Shown: positions 24,314-33,796 of the stretch, piece after piece
Numbering within the stretch: the first letter of the stretch is position 1
Layout: each line of letters starts with the position of its first letter
Made by a program: the position numbers and the translations under genes
The notes under the pieces: model-generated
The model's database searches: none
What the model saw: only the letters and a program-made list of their open reading frames with translations
What the model was told of the DNA's origin: nothing
DNA from: Astropecten irregularis
Lineage: Eukaryota; Echinodermata; Asteroidea; Paxillosida; Astropectinidae
Assembly: GCA_963971285.1 (NCBI GenBank)
Contig: OZ020248.1
Location: 21,225,873-21,289,872, forward strand
DNA: 64,000 nt
Reading direction: 5' to 3'

Positions 24314-25296
24314 TCACCTTGAGGGAGGGTCGGTCGGTCGAAATTTTTGGCATTTATAAATATGTTTCAGCTTCCCGTTCAACGGTACATCGACGAAGGT
24401 TTGCTGATGGGGCTTAACCTGTGTTGGGGTGTTAAACCCCAACTTAACTATCATGCTTTCTTTTAGCAGTTGTAGTGCAAGGGCATTTCCCTCTGTAGGT
24501 TCCTTTACTGTGCAGCACTGGAGCAGTCTTCTCGCCTTACCAGTGCAATATGGGAGCAAGCGTGTGGGTTTGGCTACATCTCTTGTTGGTTTCCCTGGCG
24601 GCGGTGTTCTGGAATGCTCTGATGAAGGACTAGTATTTCAGCGAATCGGCATCAAATGTAGGCAGTTCCGCCTTGGGCAATTGGAGCACATCCACCAGGG
24701 ATTGCTGATGATAACGGGTGTCAGTTATCAGTTCCTGTAACAAATTACTCATGTCAGGTTGGTGTGACTGTGGTGGTACAGCAGCAGCAACAGGTGTAGG
24801 GACAAAGTATGGTGTTGGTATATAGCTAGGCTGTGCAGACTGGGATGGGGCGTGTCCGGGCGTGGTCGTATTCCAGAGGGTGCTTGGGTGTGTAGGTTGA
24901 ATCGTAGGATCATTGGGTTTGAAGCACACGTCAGAAGATCCATCCTCAGCTTCAGATATGTTTTGGCCAAAGCGTCGGCTCTGGCACACTTGACTCTCAG
25001 CTCAAGTTCACGCTTTCTCTTGTAATTTGAGCTGACGCTGCTGGATCTCCATCTGAACTTGGAGACTTTCAAGTTGGATGGCATTTTGCTCATCCAGGGC
25101 CTTGGCCTCCTCCTCTAGTACTGCTCTCTCCATTCTGGCTCTGATGTGGGCACTGGAAGTTGACGACTTCACTGATGAAGTAGTTGACCTGGCGCGTGAG
25201 GGTCGGTGTGATCGGTAAGTGTGCTGGCTTGCACAATTCTCCATGACTGTCTGGGGAATCACCATCTTCACTGTTCACATATTCGTACTTCTCCAT
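24314..25296 (-). pseudogene. BEL/Pao-type LTR retrotransposon gag remnant
   Basis: Successive minus-strand frames read, from the N-terminus: an acidic start (MEKYEYVNSEDGD), TSSAHIRARMERAVLEEEAK followed by a Gln/Glu-rich coiled coil (25271-25010), a Pro/Thr/Ser-rich spacer (24989-24700), LPKAELPTFDADSLKY (about 24630-24680), and LPYCTGKARRLLQCC then ALALQLLKESM (24559-24314). This order (coiled coil with StsSA, then PxFxGDPLxYxxF, then LLxYCxGKARxLI) is the gag layout of BEL/Pao elements. At least two frameshifts are visible. No protease, polymerase or LTRs were seen on either side, so it is an isolated remnant. Confidence 0.65.
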
Positions 25297-25469
25297 AATG
25301 GCATGGGCTCATATAATTCCAGTGATCGTACAAAACTAAATGAAGCAAATTACACCACAGATATCGGAACTATAAAATAATAAGAATAAACAATACAAAC
25401 AATTCCATAATACACATTGTACAATTCACACTTCTAATTGTTCTAATTCGGTTCAATTAATGATGACAT

Positions 25470-26874
25470 GTCCTCTCCTGATACACCTTCATCTGGATGA
25501 CTGGATACCACATTCAGGGTCACTGAAAATATTTCAAAATTGTTATTTCAAATTGTTACCTGCAGAGAACTTCACCTTCACCAGCTTGAAGGACATCCAG
25601 TCTTCCACTGGCTCCCATTGCTCTTTCATTGCACTCACAGTGTTCTTGGGTGGCCAGAATACAGTGTCTTTGGAGATCCATTTTTGGGGATCACACCCTC
25701 TTCCTCCACATCTCCTTCTAGCCACACAGCACGAGCCACATATCTTCAAATCCCAAAGACAAATAAGTATAGTCACACAGTTATATTAATGATGCTGAGG
25801 CTTCGATGCATGTGGGAGAAGACCGGCCCTCTGCTCCGCCGACATGGTGATGATATGAAGGACCTGCAAAGCCCAGCGCCGTTCTCCCTCCTCCTTCAAG
25901 TTTGCAATAACCAGCTTTGCCACTGCTTCTTAAGCTTCTCGAAGTTCAATCTCGATCGCGGCTAGCCTGGACTGATACTAGGCCCAAGATCAACTCCCCC
26001 AGCTCTATCGCCAAACTTGCCGTCTTCTTATTCCAAGAGATGACCATCTCGGACGAGCAAGTAATGCCGAAAGGCAGGGTCGGTATTTTCTTGTTGACCT
26101 TGCACCAGTCAGGTGCTTCACCACGATCAAGGTTTCCCTTCAGATTATCCGCCTGTCTCTGGACCCGATTCCTCAGGCCAGCCAAGCAGACAATTTCGAC
26201 CCTAGCCCTACGGACCAAGGCCAAAGCGGGAGTGGAAAGCTGAATGTGCTTGTCTTTTTTCTTTTTGGGTGTGGATACACAACATCTTGATTTGTTGCTC
26301 ATCAGTTGGCACTTCTCATGGCGGATGGTATTATTGACGAAAGAATCTCTCATGGTAACTCTTGTTACGATTTGGCCATCTTCACCTTTCCCAACACAGA
26401 CTACAAACGATTGCATTTTGTCGAAGACTTTCTGCACATCATCTGGAGAAGCGAAAACAGAAGGTACATCACTAATGACTGGATTCCCAGGTTTCATCAC
26501 AACATCCGAAACTACCAACTGCCACGTCAGGTCACTGAATATTTTGAAGTAGGCAACTGGATGACCTTCACTGCTCATCTTCATGAAATGAAGCCTTCTG
26601 ATCCTTCCCATGGAATGAGACCACACCTAACTCCCTCCATCTTCAACCTCTCCACCATTCTACTCGTCAAAGACAATGCCTCATCCCCTTGACATCGCTT
26701 ACATACACCTTCTTGGAAGATCGCCAGCTCAATATTGCAAGTTGCCTTCATCTTTTTCTTGGCCTTCATCCACCACTTCTTCATCTTGAGCTCACACAGT
26801 TTACACACAAATGGTGGGTGTATAGCAGGTGAATCATTGTTAACATCGAAATGAAATAATGCCTGGATCTTCAA
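25470..26874 (-). pseudogene. RAG1 N-terminal-like zinc domain protein, copy C
   Basis: Near-identical to copy B at 12.3-13.9 kb. The N-terminus is cut: the open frame begins at 26874 (MKIQALFHFDV), after a junction with sequence that in copy B lies 290 bp further upstream, so the CRLCG motif is lost. IHPPFVC, the second CxxC pair and C93-x2-C96 equivalents remain. Copy C shares the frameshift near 26600. In it a 226-residue frame (26626-25946) runs through because two deletions, about 36 bp inside VCVGNDDF and about 79 bp after RCCVC, remove intervening sequence. Downstream frames to 25543 keep ICGSC and DWMSFKLVKVKFSAGN. Confidence 0.7.
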
Positions 26875-27105
26875 AAATCAATCTTCAGTACTGCTCGGTA
26901 GGTGTTTTCCTTGTAGGCTACAATTCTTTTTGAAGTAAACATTAATTAACATTTTAAAGCATGACCATAATTGCCATCTTCCCGCAAAAAACATCAATTT
27001 GCAAACATTGTTATTTACACAACTATTGAATTAGGCCTCTTTATTCCATTATTTTATTTTCTTGCATTTTCATGGTAACGGTTTTAGTCTTTGGAATTAC
27101 ATGTA
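26873..27105. repeat. Tail of the RAG1-N-like duplicated block, copy C side
   Basis: This matches 14126-14350 with few differences (aagtactgctcggtaggtg, gcatgaccataattgccatc). It marks the far end of the duplication. The join at 26873 is an internal deletion relative to copy B. Confidence 0.7.
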
Positions 27106-27238
27106 TGTATTTTACTGCTCGTCCTCTAAAAAATTATGTCAAGTCTAGATTTTTGTTTTCAAATTAAACAAACATAAATAAATAATTAAAATAAATGACT
27201 ACAAACATGTGACAAAATTAAACGTTGACGATTTCAAC

Positions 27239-27400
27239 CAGGGGCCAATTTCATGGAGCTGCTAAGCAAACAGCAACAAAATTTGCCCAATAAAACATAC
27301 ATACCACCGTTAAAAATTTCATTCGATATTCATGGTCAGTGAACAACAGCTGAAGAACAATCACAAGTGATACACAAAACATGGACATGCATTTTTGTTG
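27239..27400. mobile_element. Partial GGGGCCAATTTCAT short inverted-repeat element
   Basis: It begins ccaGGGGCCAATTTCATGGAGCTG and runs through the family interior (ccaccgttaaaaatttcatt, gtgaacaacagctgaagaac). The right terminal repeat is missing. It abuts and supplies the last codons of the kinase-like frame on the other strand. Confidence 0.65.
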
Positions 27401-27987
27401 TACCATGATGGGAGAAATAACTCATTTAGGACGTTCTTGCGTAGCTTCGTGGGCGGCAGTTTGTCAGCATTTTTCATTTGTTTTACCAATACCGGTACTC
27501 CTTTATAGAAAGACATCTGACATTCTCCATAAGTGCCAGACCCAATGATTTTACCTGGTGGAATAAGGTCTCTAGTCAGCATCATAGAAGGTGGAAGACC
27601 TCCGGTATAATGTTTGATCACAGTTGGTCTTGTATCTGCATCTTTTCTTGCCTGCTCTAGCTGTTGCTCTAAAGCGGCAACTCTTTCCCGAAGCACCACA
27701 ACTTCAGCGGGCGTGACGTGAAATCCTCGGAGGATGTTGTCCACTCCATTAAGTAATGGTGGGGTGTCTGCACGGTTCTTGCCCCAACTGCTTGGCACAA
27801 ATATTTTGTCGGACATGATACCCTCTAATCCTTCCTCGTCATTGGGCGCTCTAAGCTCAATTCCATAATAAACCCATTGCCGACAGGGGTTTCCTTTTGA
27901 TGGGCCAGGCTTCCCACGTTTGAGTATCTTCCCAAAACATTTTCTGAGAAGTTTACCTCTTCCAAGCCGACTCTGCACTGTGATCAT
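27361..27987 (-). CDS. Protein-kinase N-lobe protein, truncated
   Basis: A 208-residue frame. Residues 98-117 form a short coiled coil (VLRERVAALEQQLEQARKD). Residues 141-190 are a kinase N-lobe: IIGSGTYGEC (glycine-rich loop, G149-x-G151-x-x-G154), VLVKQM with the ATP-binding Lys at 169, and an alpha-C helix ending NVLNE (Glu about 189). After that the frame runs into the short inverted-repeat element at 27239-27400, so beta-4 onward and the catalytic HRD/DFG loops are missing. Either the element broke the gene or an intron starts near GAG|TTATTT. A consensus-like donor (AG|GTAAAC) lies at the start of the frame, around 27960. I cannot name the kinase family. Confidence 0.55.
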   Translation of the reverse strand: MITVQSRLGRGKLLRKCFGKILKRGKPGPSKGNPCRQWVYYGIELRAPNDEEGLEGIMSDKIFVPSSWGKNRADTPPLLNGVDNILRGFHVTPAEVVVLRERVAALEQQLEQARKDADTRPTVIKHYTGGLPPSMMLTRDLIPPGKIIGSGTYGECQMSFYKGVPVLVKQMKNADKLPPTKLRKNVLNELFLPSWYNKNACPCFVYHL

Positions 27988-28004
27988 GTGGAATGTGTGC
28001 TGAT

Positions 28005-28262
28005 ACAGCTCCTTGGGCGATATTGCTGAGAGACTGCAGCACTCCTCCTGTAATCATTCTTGTGATCAATGTCTTCATGTGACATCGTAATGCCATCCAG
28101 TGATCAATGTCTTCATGTGACATCGTAATGCCATCCAGTCTTCTGGCTGTGGTAGGAAGGTCGACAGGGGTATCTCTTCAGCTCTATGAAGTGGCTGATC
28201 CTCGTCCATCACACCTCCTTCCAAATCAACCCTGTTGACCGCCGCAAACGCCAAGGCCCACA
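28005..28262 (-). pseudogene. Coding stretch broken by a 38-bp tandem duplication
   Basis: Minus-strand frame MDEDQPLHRAEEIPLSTFLP, then QPEDWMALRCHMKTLIT. It stops inside a 38-bp unit present twice in a row (28062-28099 and 28100-28137). Past the second unit another frame reads RMITGGVLQSLSNIAQ and HIPHDHSAESA. DWxALRxHMKxLITR...HIPHxxSxE resembles the DUF6589 group of transposon-associated proteins. Because 38 is not a multiple of three, the extra unit itself causes the break. It lies just upstream, on the same strand, of the kinase-like frame and could be part of the same gene. Confidence 0.45.
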
Positions 28263-28279
28263 TTAAAATCCGGTTTTAC

Positions 28280-28341
28280 CTCTCTGAAGACTGATGCCTT
28301 CGATGAACACGTATCCCACGTAATTGTAAACCCAGGTGGAT
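28280..28341 (-). other. Possible 62-bp exon
   Basis: On the minus strand a pyrimidine-containing tract ending ttaatttcag precedes DPPGFTITWDTCSSKASVFR, followed by GAGAG|GTAAAA. Both splice signals are plausible, and the peptide sits just upstream of the coding stretch at 28005-28262. Not recognised. Confidence 0.35.
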
Positions 28342-28879
28342 CTGAAATTAAGTATTTATTAATTTGAAAAAGAGTTGCAAATAATAGTATTGTAGTTTCT
28401 CCCATGCATGCGGACATTGTTGACACACTTAACATGACGTTGGAATTTTCACAAACTTTGAAAGAGCACAAGAGATCCATACCTTTGTATTGTGATGGAG
28501 TGCGCCTCGTCGCTGTCATCTGAGTTGCTGTCATCATCATCGGGGATCAGTGTCGCTTTCATCTTAACGTTCAGCAATCTCTTCTCCTTATGTCATCATA
28601 GAATGGTAGAGTGTTCCTTCAGGGGTGAGACCGTACACCTTAGTCTCGTCATTTTGAATGACTGCCTATATTTTTCAAAAGAAATTTTATTTTTTAACAG
28701 TACGAATAATTAATTGGAGGCAGAGTTGAGTGATTGTTTAATGCACTGAAATCCTGGTTGTTTGTCGTATTGCCTGGTATGAAATTATGATGTTATTTGT
28801 TTATGGTAATACAACGTACAGACCAAACAGTTAGTTTCAACTTCGGGTGAATCTTATCATAACATTTTCACTTCCCCTG

Positions 28880-29330
28880 GTGGAAAAATTTACATTTGGT
28901 TTTTCCAGATTGTTTCAACAGCTGGGACTAGATACCTGGCCTGGTGGTTATAGAAAGTTCTGATGGTGTGTGTTGTAACTCCCATGCTGTTCAGCAGGTG
29001 CAGTGTCTATGTAGGACTTGCACCTGCAAACATGATGGCAGTAGAGAGGAGAACACTCCCTGCTGGTATTGATGCAAACCAAGGCTGGGACTCCCAGCAG
29101 AATCATCGTAGGCACTTGTGGCACTGTTGCCCTATTGTCAAGCTACAGTTCTCTTTGTCACTTTGACATTAGAAGAGCAACACCAGTGGCACTTCTCGAA
29201 CAGCTTCAGTAGTGAGCTTTTGAACACTAAGAACGTCCGCTCTTGGTGTGGTGGAACATCAGCATCACTTGAAATGAAAGCATGACTGTACGTGGGCTCC
29301 GTCCTTGTCTATTGATAAAGTTAGACAAAT
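28880..29330 (-). pseudogene. Transposase-like remnant (VFKSSLLKLFEKC type)
   Basis: The minus strand reads ERTFLVFKSSLLKLFEKCHW, then after a shift WESQPWFASIPAGSVLLSTA, IMFAGASPT and TIRTFYNHQARYLVP. An invertebrate transposase-like family has the same succession: FxVFxSxLLxLFxxCxxC, a WxSQP motif, GNxxLSAAILFSG, and TFxxxQxxYLxPxV. Several stops interrupt it. Bases 29380-29690 upstream carry further coding-like traces (CHTAEKCHNKCAYLRRRY). Confidence 0.5.
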
Positions 29331-29733
29331 TATGAAAGACATCAATGTAATTAATCATTTTACATGTCACATAGGAAAGGACTCTACATCCTCTGCCACC
29401 AGATGAAGTCTTCTTTTAAAATCCTGCTTCCACTGTTTTTCAAGTTTGAGGATACATAATGCGTCCTTCAGACATCATTCAACCTGTTCATTGCAAGACA
29501 ATTTTTGTCCAGCATTGTTCTTTGGTACATCTCTGTACCTTCTTCGGAGATATGCACATTTGTTGTGGCATTTTTCGGCGGTGTGGCACTTAAACTCCTT
29601 CCATACTTCGTGGTTGCACACTGTGCCTTCCATTTGCTTCTGTATATATGAGATTTTTCAGTGACTCTAGTGCCACAGTGACTTGCTCATTTCCCCATCG
29701 TCCATGAAACGATATTAACAAACAATATGAACA

Positions 29734-29958
29734 TTAAGTAGAATATCTTCTTTGCATTGCAGAGACTGTGCTCTGTCTGTAAAAAGAGCAAAACAAAGAA
29801 GAATGAATTGCCTCTTGTAGTTTGTCTGTGGTAACCTCTCTTATATTCTTCTGGATACATTCTTTATCATTTGGGCTGCACATCAAGTGCCTACAGACCT
29901 GGTGTCTGGTGATATGTTTGTCTGGTGTTTGTTTTATGCTTGGACACAAGAAGCCCAC
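29734..29958 (-). other. Unrecognised 74-residue frame
   Basis: It reads MGFLCPSIKQTPDKHITRHQ, then VCRHLMCSPNDKECIQKNIR and EVTTDKLQEAI. The Cys and His content and helical tail look protein-like, but there is no family match from memory. It may be the N-terminal part of the remnant just downstream. Confidence 0.3.
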
Positions 29959-30359
29959 ATGCCCTGTTTTGAAATGTAAAACAACATAAAACTAGACCTG
30001 TGTTTGTAGTTAACAAACACTGAGCTGTTTCGCGTATGTTTTAGGAAATATATATAATATATATAAAATTGACCCAGGACAGAGAAATAGTTTATCAGCG
30101 GTGTCTTAATTGTTCTAAGCAACTACGAGGAGCGTCGTCACTCGTCCATCAATACACCCATACAGATAGATGTACATACACACGGCCATGAGAAACACAG
30201 AAATGGCAGTCTACTATAGGCCAACGCGCATAGTATGTAGGCCCTATGGTTGTGCTTATGGGCGGTGGAAACAGCAAAATGACTGATTTTCTAGCTCGTC
30301 GTGCTACGTTTACGTGTACACAATTGGCCCACTACTATGGATAGCCATATCAGCGGTCC
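29959..30359. other. No recognisable gene
   Basis: AT-rich sequence with a short atatata run (30047-30066). Nothing coding was seen. Confidence 0.45.
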
Positions 30360-31060
30360 AAAAAGTTCCAAAGCCCGTGTTTTTTGTTATGTTTGACTCT
30401 AAATGGCAAAATTAATTATTCAAAAAAATCAATAAACAATCAGGCGATGAAATCAGCCGATGACGTCATCATGACGTCACTTCACATTTAGTATACTAGT
30501 ACCATTCCCTACCTACCCACAAAGTTTCATCACAATCGGATATTCCCTTATATATGAAACTGAAAATCGGCTTTTTGATGACGTCATCATGACGTCACAC
30601 GTTTTTGGTAAATTGTGGCATATGCCTATAACCTAACAAACATTTTACCAAAATAATTTCGAAAATACGATTTGTCGTTCATGAGATATAAAGAAAAGGT
30701 CCAAAAATTCAATAATTCGTATAAAATCACACGATGACGTCATCAACACGTGACTGCAATTTTTGTCTATATCACGTCCCCATATACTTCCATACCAAGT
30801 TTGAGTTGCATCGGACTTGCAGTTCCGGAGATAAAGAGCCTTGAAATTTGCACTTTTATGATGACGTCATGGTGCACGTGATGACGTCATGATGACGAAA
30901 TGTTTCGGCATGGGACCTGGGGTGGTGGTCTAACTATGTGCCAAGTATGAAGTTGATCGGAACTGGCATAAGGGTAGAAGTGACTTGTATAAAAACCCTG
31001 TGTTATGTCTATGGGGAAAAAGTGGAATAAAAAAAAAAGAAAAAAAAGAAAGAAAAACTA
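30360..31060 (+). repeat. TGACGTCA-bearing repeat, unit 1, A-rich tail
   Basis: It contains seven TGACGTCA octamers (starts 30461, 30472, 30579, 30590, 30735, 30862, 30882). The stock phrases are aagtttcatcacaatcggat, tttcggcatgggacc and gccaagtatgaagttgatcgg. The unit ends in an A-rich tract (31028-31056). A second, diverged unit with the same order lies at 31593-32269, ending in GAA repeats. Order and tail suggest the 3 ends of a retroposed family, but no coding part is present. Confidence 0.55.
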
Positions 31061-31209
31061 GAAATTGTGTCTGTTAAAAACAGAACACAAGGCTTTTCCC
31101 ATTTATAGAAAAATCAACATAACCTTATACACACAAAGACATTTGATTAAGATCTTAAGTTTTATACTTTTGAAGTATGCACCTTTAATCATACACTCAC
31201 GTGACTTGG

Positions 31210-31592
31210 TCATATTTCTGTCACAAAGAAAGACCTTGCCTAACATTGACTTTTGGCGAAAGAATCATGATCATAGCCCTTACAACTTTTAAATCAGAAG
31301 CTACTTCCTGTTTGACCGGAAGTAGAGGTCGTAGAGGTCAAGCAATGTATCACAAATGAAAGACCTTGCCTTACATTGTCTATTGGTGAAAGAATCATGA
31401 TCATACCTCTTACCACTTTTAAATAAGGAGCTACTTCCTGTTTGACCGGATGTAGAGGTCACAGAGGTCAAGCAATGTGTCACAATGAAAGACCTTGCCT
31501 AACATTGACTTTTGGTGAAAGAATCATGATCACAGCTCTTACCACTTTTAAATGAGGAGCTACTTCCTGTTTGCCCTGTACAAGTCAATGGG
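31210..31592. repeat. Three tandem ~130-bp repeats
   Basis: Units at 31210-31341, 31342-31470 and 31471-31592 share gaaagaccttgcc, gaaagaatcatgatca, ctacttcctgtttg and gtagaggtc...agaggtcaag. The third diverges after tcctgtttgcc. The array sits between the two TGACGTCA-bearing units. Confidence 0.8.
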
Positions 31593-32269
31593 CTATAGCG
31601 TGAAAAATATTTTTAAAAATCATAAAAAATAAAAAAATGACGCTGTCTTGACGTAAATTCAGAATTACAATCCCGAACCTCCAATCCACCAATGTACCAA
31701 TTTTCAAGGCGATCGGCCGTTCCTACTATGTGTTATAAAAATCGCATTTTTTATGACGTCATGATGACGTCACCGAATTTTTGTCTATACGGTGTTTATC
31801 TATGGTGTATGCTGAAGAATTATCAAAAAGAAATTCAAAGATATCTTGTTTCGTTTACAAGATATCGTTAAAAGAACTTTAATGACCCAAAATTTCAATA
31901 AATCATAAAAAATCAAGGAATGACGTCATGATGACGTCATTGCAATTTTTCGATATAACACTTCCCGACTTAGATACATACCAAGTTTCAACTCAATCGG
32001 ACTTAGGGTTCGTTCATAATTGATGTCTGAAGTTTGCCCCTTTAAGACACTGTCACGTGACACCTGATGACGTCATGATGACGAAAAGTTTCGGCATACA
32101 TTGACGCTATAGGGACTTTGTTTTGACCAAGTTTGGTTAAGATCGGTTGTTTAAAAATGGCCAAAGTGGGGTGCAGAATGCCCCTGTGCTTTGTCTATAG
32201 GAATTCCAAACGACAAGAAGAAGAAGAAGAAGAAGAAGAAGAAGAAGAAGAAAAAAAAAAAAAATCAGA
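31593..32269 (+). repeat. TGACGTCA-bearing repeat, unit 2, (GAA)n tail
   Basis: It has five TGACGTCA octamers (31754, 31765, 31921, 31932, 32068), the phrase tttcggcatacattgacgc, then ccaagtttggttaagatcgg. It ends in a GAA-type microsatellite at 32214-32256 followed by A's. Confidence 0.6.
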
Positions 32270-33796
32270 ACAAAAACAATACCTTTTCCGTTGAACACGG
32301 AAAAGCCAAAAAATATAAGAAAAACAAAAGCTGTTCCGCTGCATGCGAAACAGCTAAATATCATATTTGGAGTTAAAGCAGGGGTATGTCACTATGTTGC
32401 TGCAGGTATGAATATAAAAGTATTTTGCTTTCTGAAGGTCATGGGGCATACCTCTAAGCTATTTGCACTCAGGACAGGTGAAACATACATTATCAGCAGG
32501 TACTTCCTCCAGGCTGCAACAAAATATATGGCACCACTTGCTGCATGCCCTTTCTGAACACTGCACCTAGTCAATAATTTCAGATCTGTTTTGGTCATTA
32601 ATTTGACAATTTGCCAAGTAATTGTCTCAAGAGGCCAATGTTCAACAATGGTAAATGACAGGATGTCAAAGTTTACACTGAAATGGTCACCAGCCTATTC
32701 ACTATCCTTACATGCCAATTGGCATCACCAAACAGTGCGTTCAAGTGTTTCCACTGAATGACATGGAAATATTGAGGCTGCACTTCTTCCAAACCAACTT
32801 CCTCAACTTAACGCTGCAATGTTTGTTGCTGTGCTGGCACATGGATGGTCACTTGTGAATCAGAGCGTCTCGCAATATTCAATTGCTCCTGAATCTGTTT
32901 GAGAAAAACACACACACACACACTATTAATGCCTTCACTTTGCTTTCATCTTTTAAGAAAGCATCTCATTTCTACGGAGAACCGTCCGCACAGATTGCAG
33001 TTTCTCAACTATCCATTTATGAGATAATACTGGATATTTTTCAACCAGGATCTTTTAAAAAAAAGTGCCACTTTGTTGGCAATTTGCCAACTAGCTCGCC
33101 TGTCGTTTGGATTTTCTATGTACGTCATCACCTTCATTTCTGATTAATTGAATTTCAGACTGTAATCTTTCGTAATTTATCTGCGGCTCCATTGTTCTTT
33201 GACGGGGAAAATCCGAATTTGGCGCACTCTTGTTACTGGTTCATGTATTCAGCCTTCACTTGCATAGGTATGTATACATGTTTTGCCAAGAAATGTCAAA
33301 TATAAAAGAGAAGTGGGCACAATGAATGTGTATTTCTCTGATAAAAACCAAAGTATGATATTACCTTTAAACAGGTCTTAGTTCCCATTCTAGGGAAAAA
33401 TTTCTCTTCTTTTCTTTAAGAAATGTGAGTAAACCTTGTCATTATTGGAATCTGGGATTCTCCCTTGGTCCATAGCCTGCCGCTTGCGACAGTTTTGGAG
33501 GTGAAATCACGATTTTTAGGGTCCGAGTTACTCGGACAACCGACAACCTTATTACAATACTAGCCCCATACCATGCATATGTTGAGCGCAATCTTTCGTC
33601 CTGCGCAATCTTTAACTGTTTGTACGAAGTGACTTGTTGTTAAAGAAAATCTTTGTCAGTTTGAATTTTGAGGCTGTCATAACCTATAGGCCTAACTGAA
33701 GTGAATGTAGCTCTTCTTGGTTTCTCTATACCAACGTTTTAAATACGTCCATCGGTCGTGGCATTACTCGCCAGTGCGTCCAGATATTCCCTCTAC
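32270..33796. other. No recognisable gene
   Basis: The plus-strand frame at 32883-33143 has a CA-repeat-derived start and no domain. Nothing else is supportable. Confidence 0.45.

Noticed and set aside
24314-25296. Complete LTR retrotransposon
   Set aside because: No direct long terminal repeats, protease or polymerase frames were found around the gag-like remnant.
32191-32376. Lysine-rich open frame
   Set aside because: It is only the translation of a GAA/A microsatellite.
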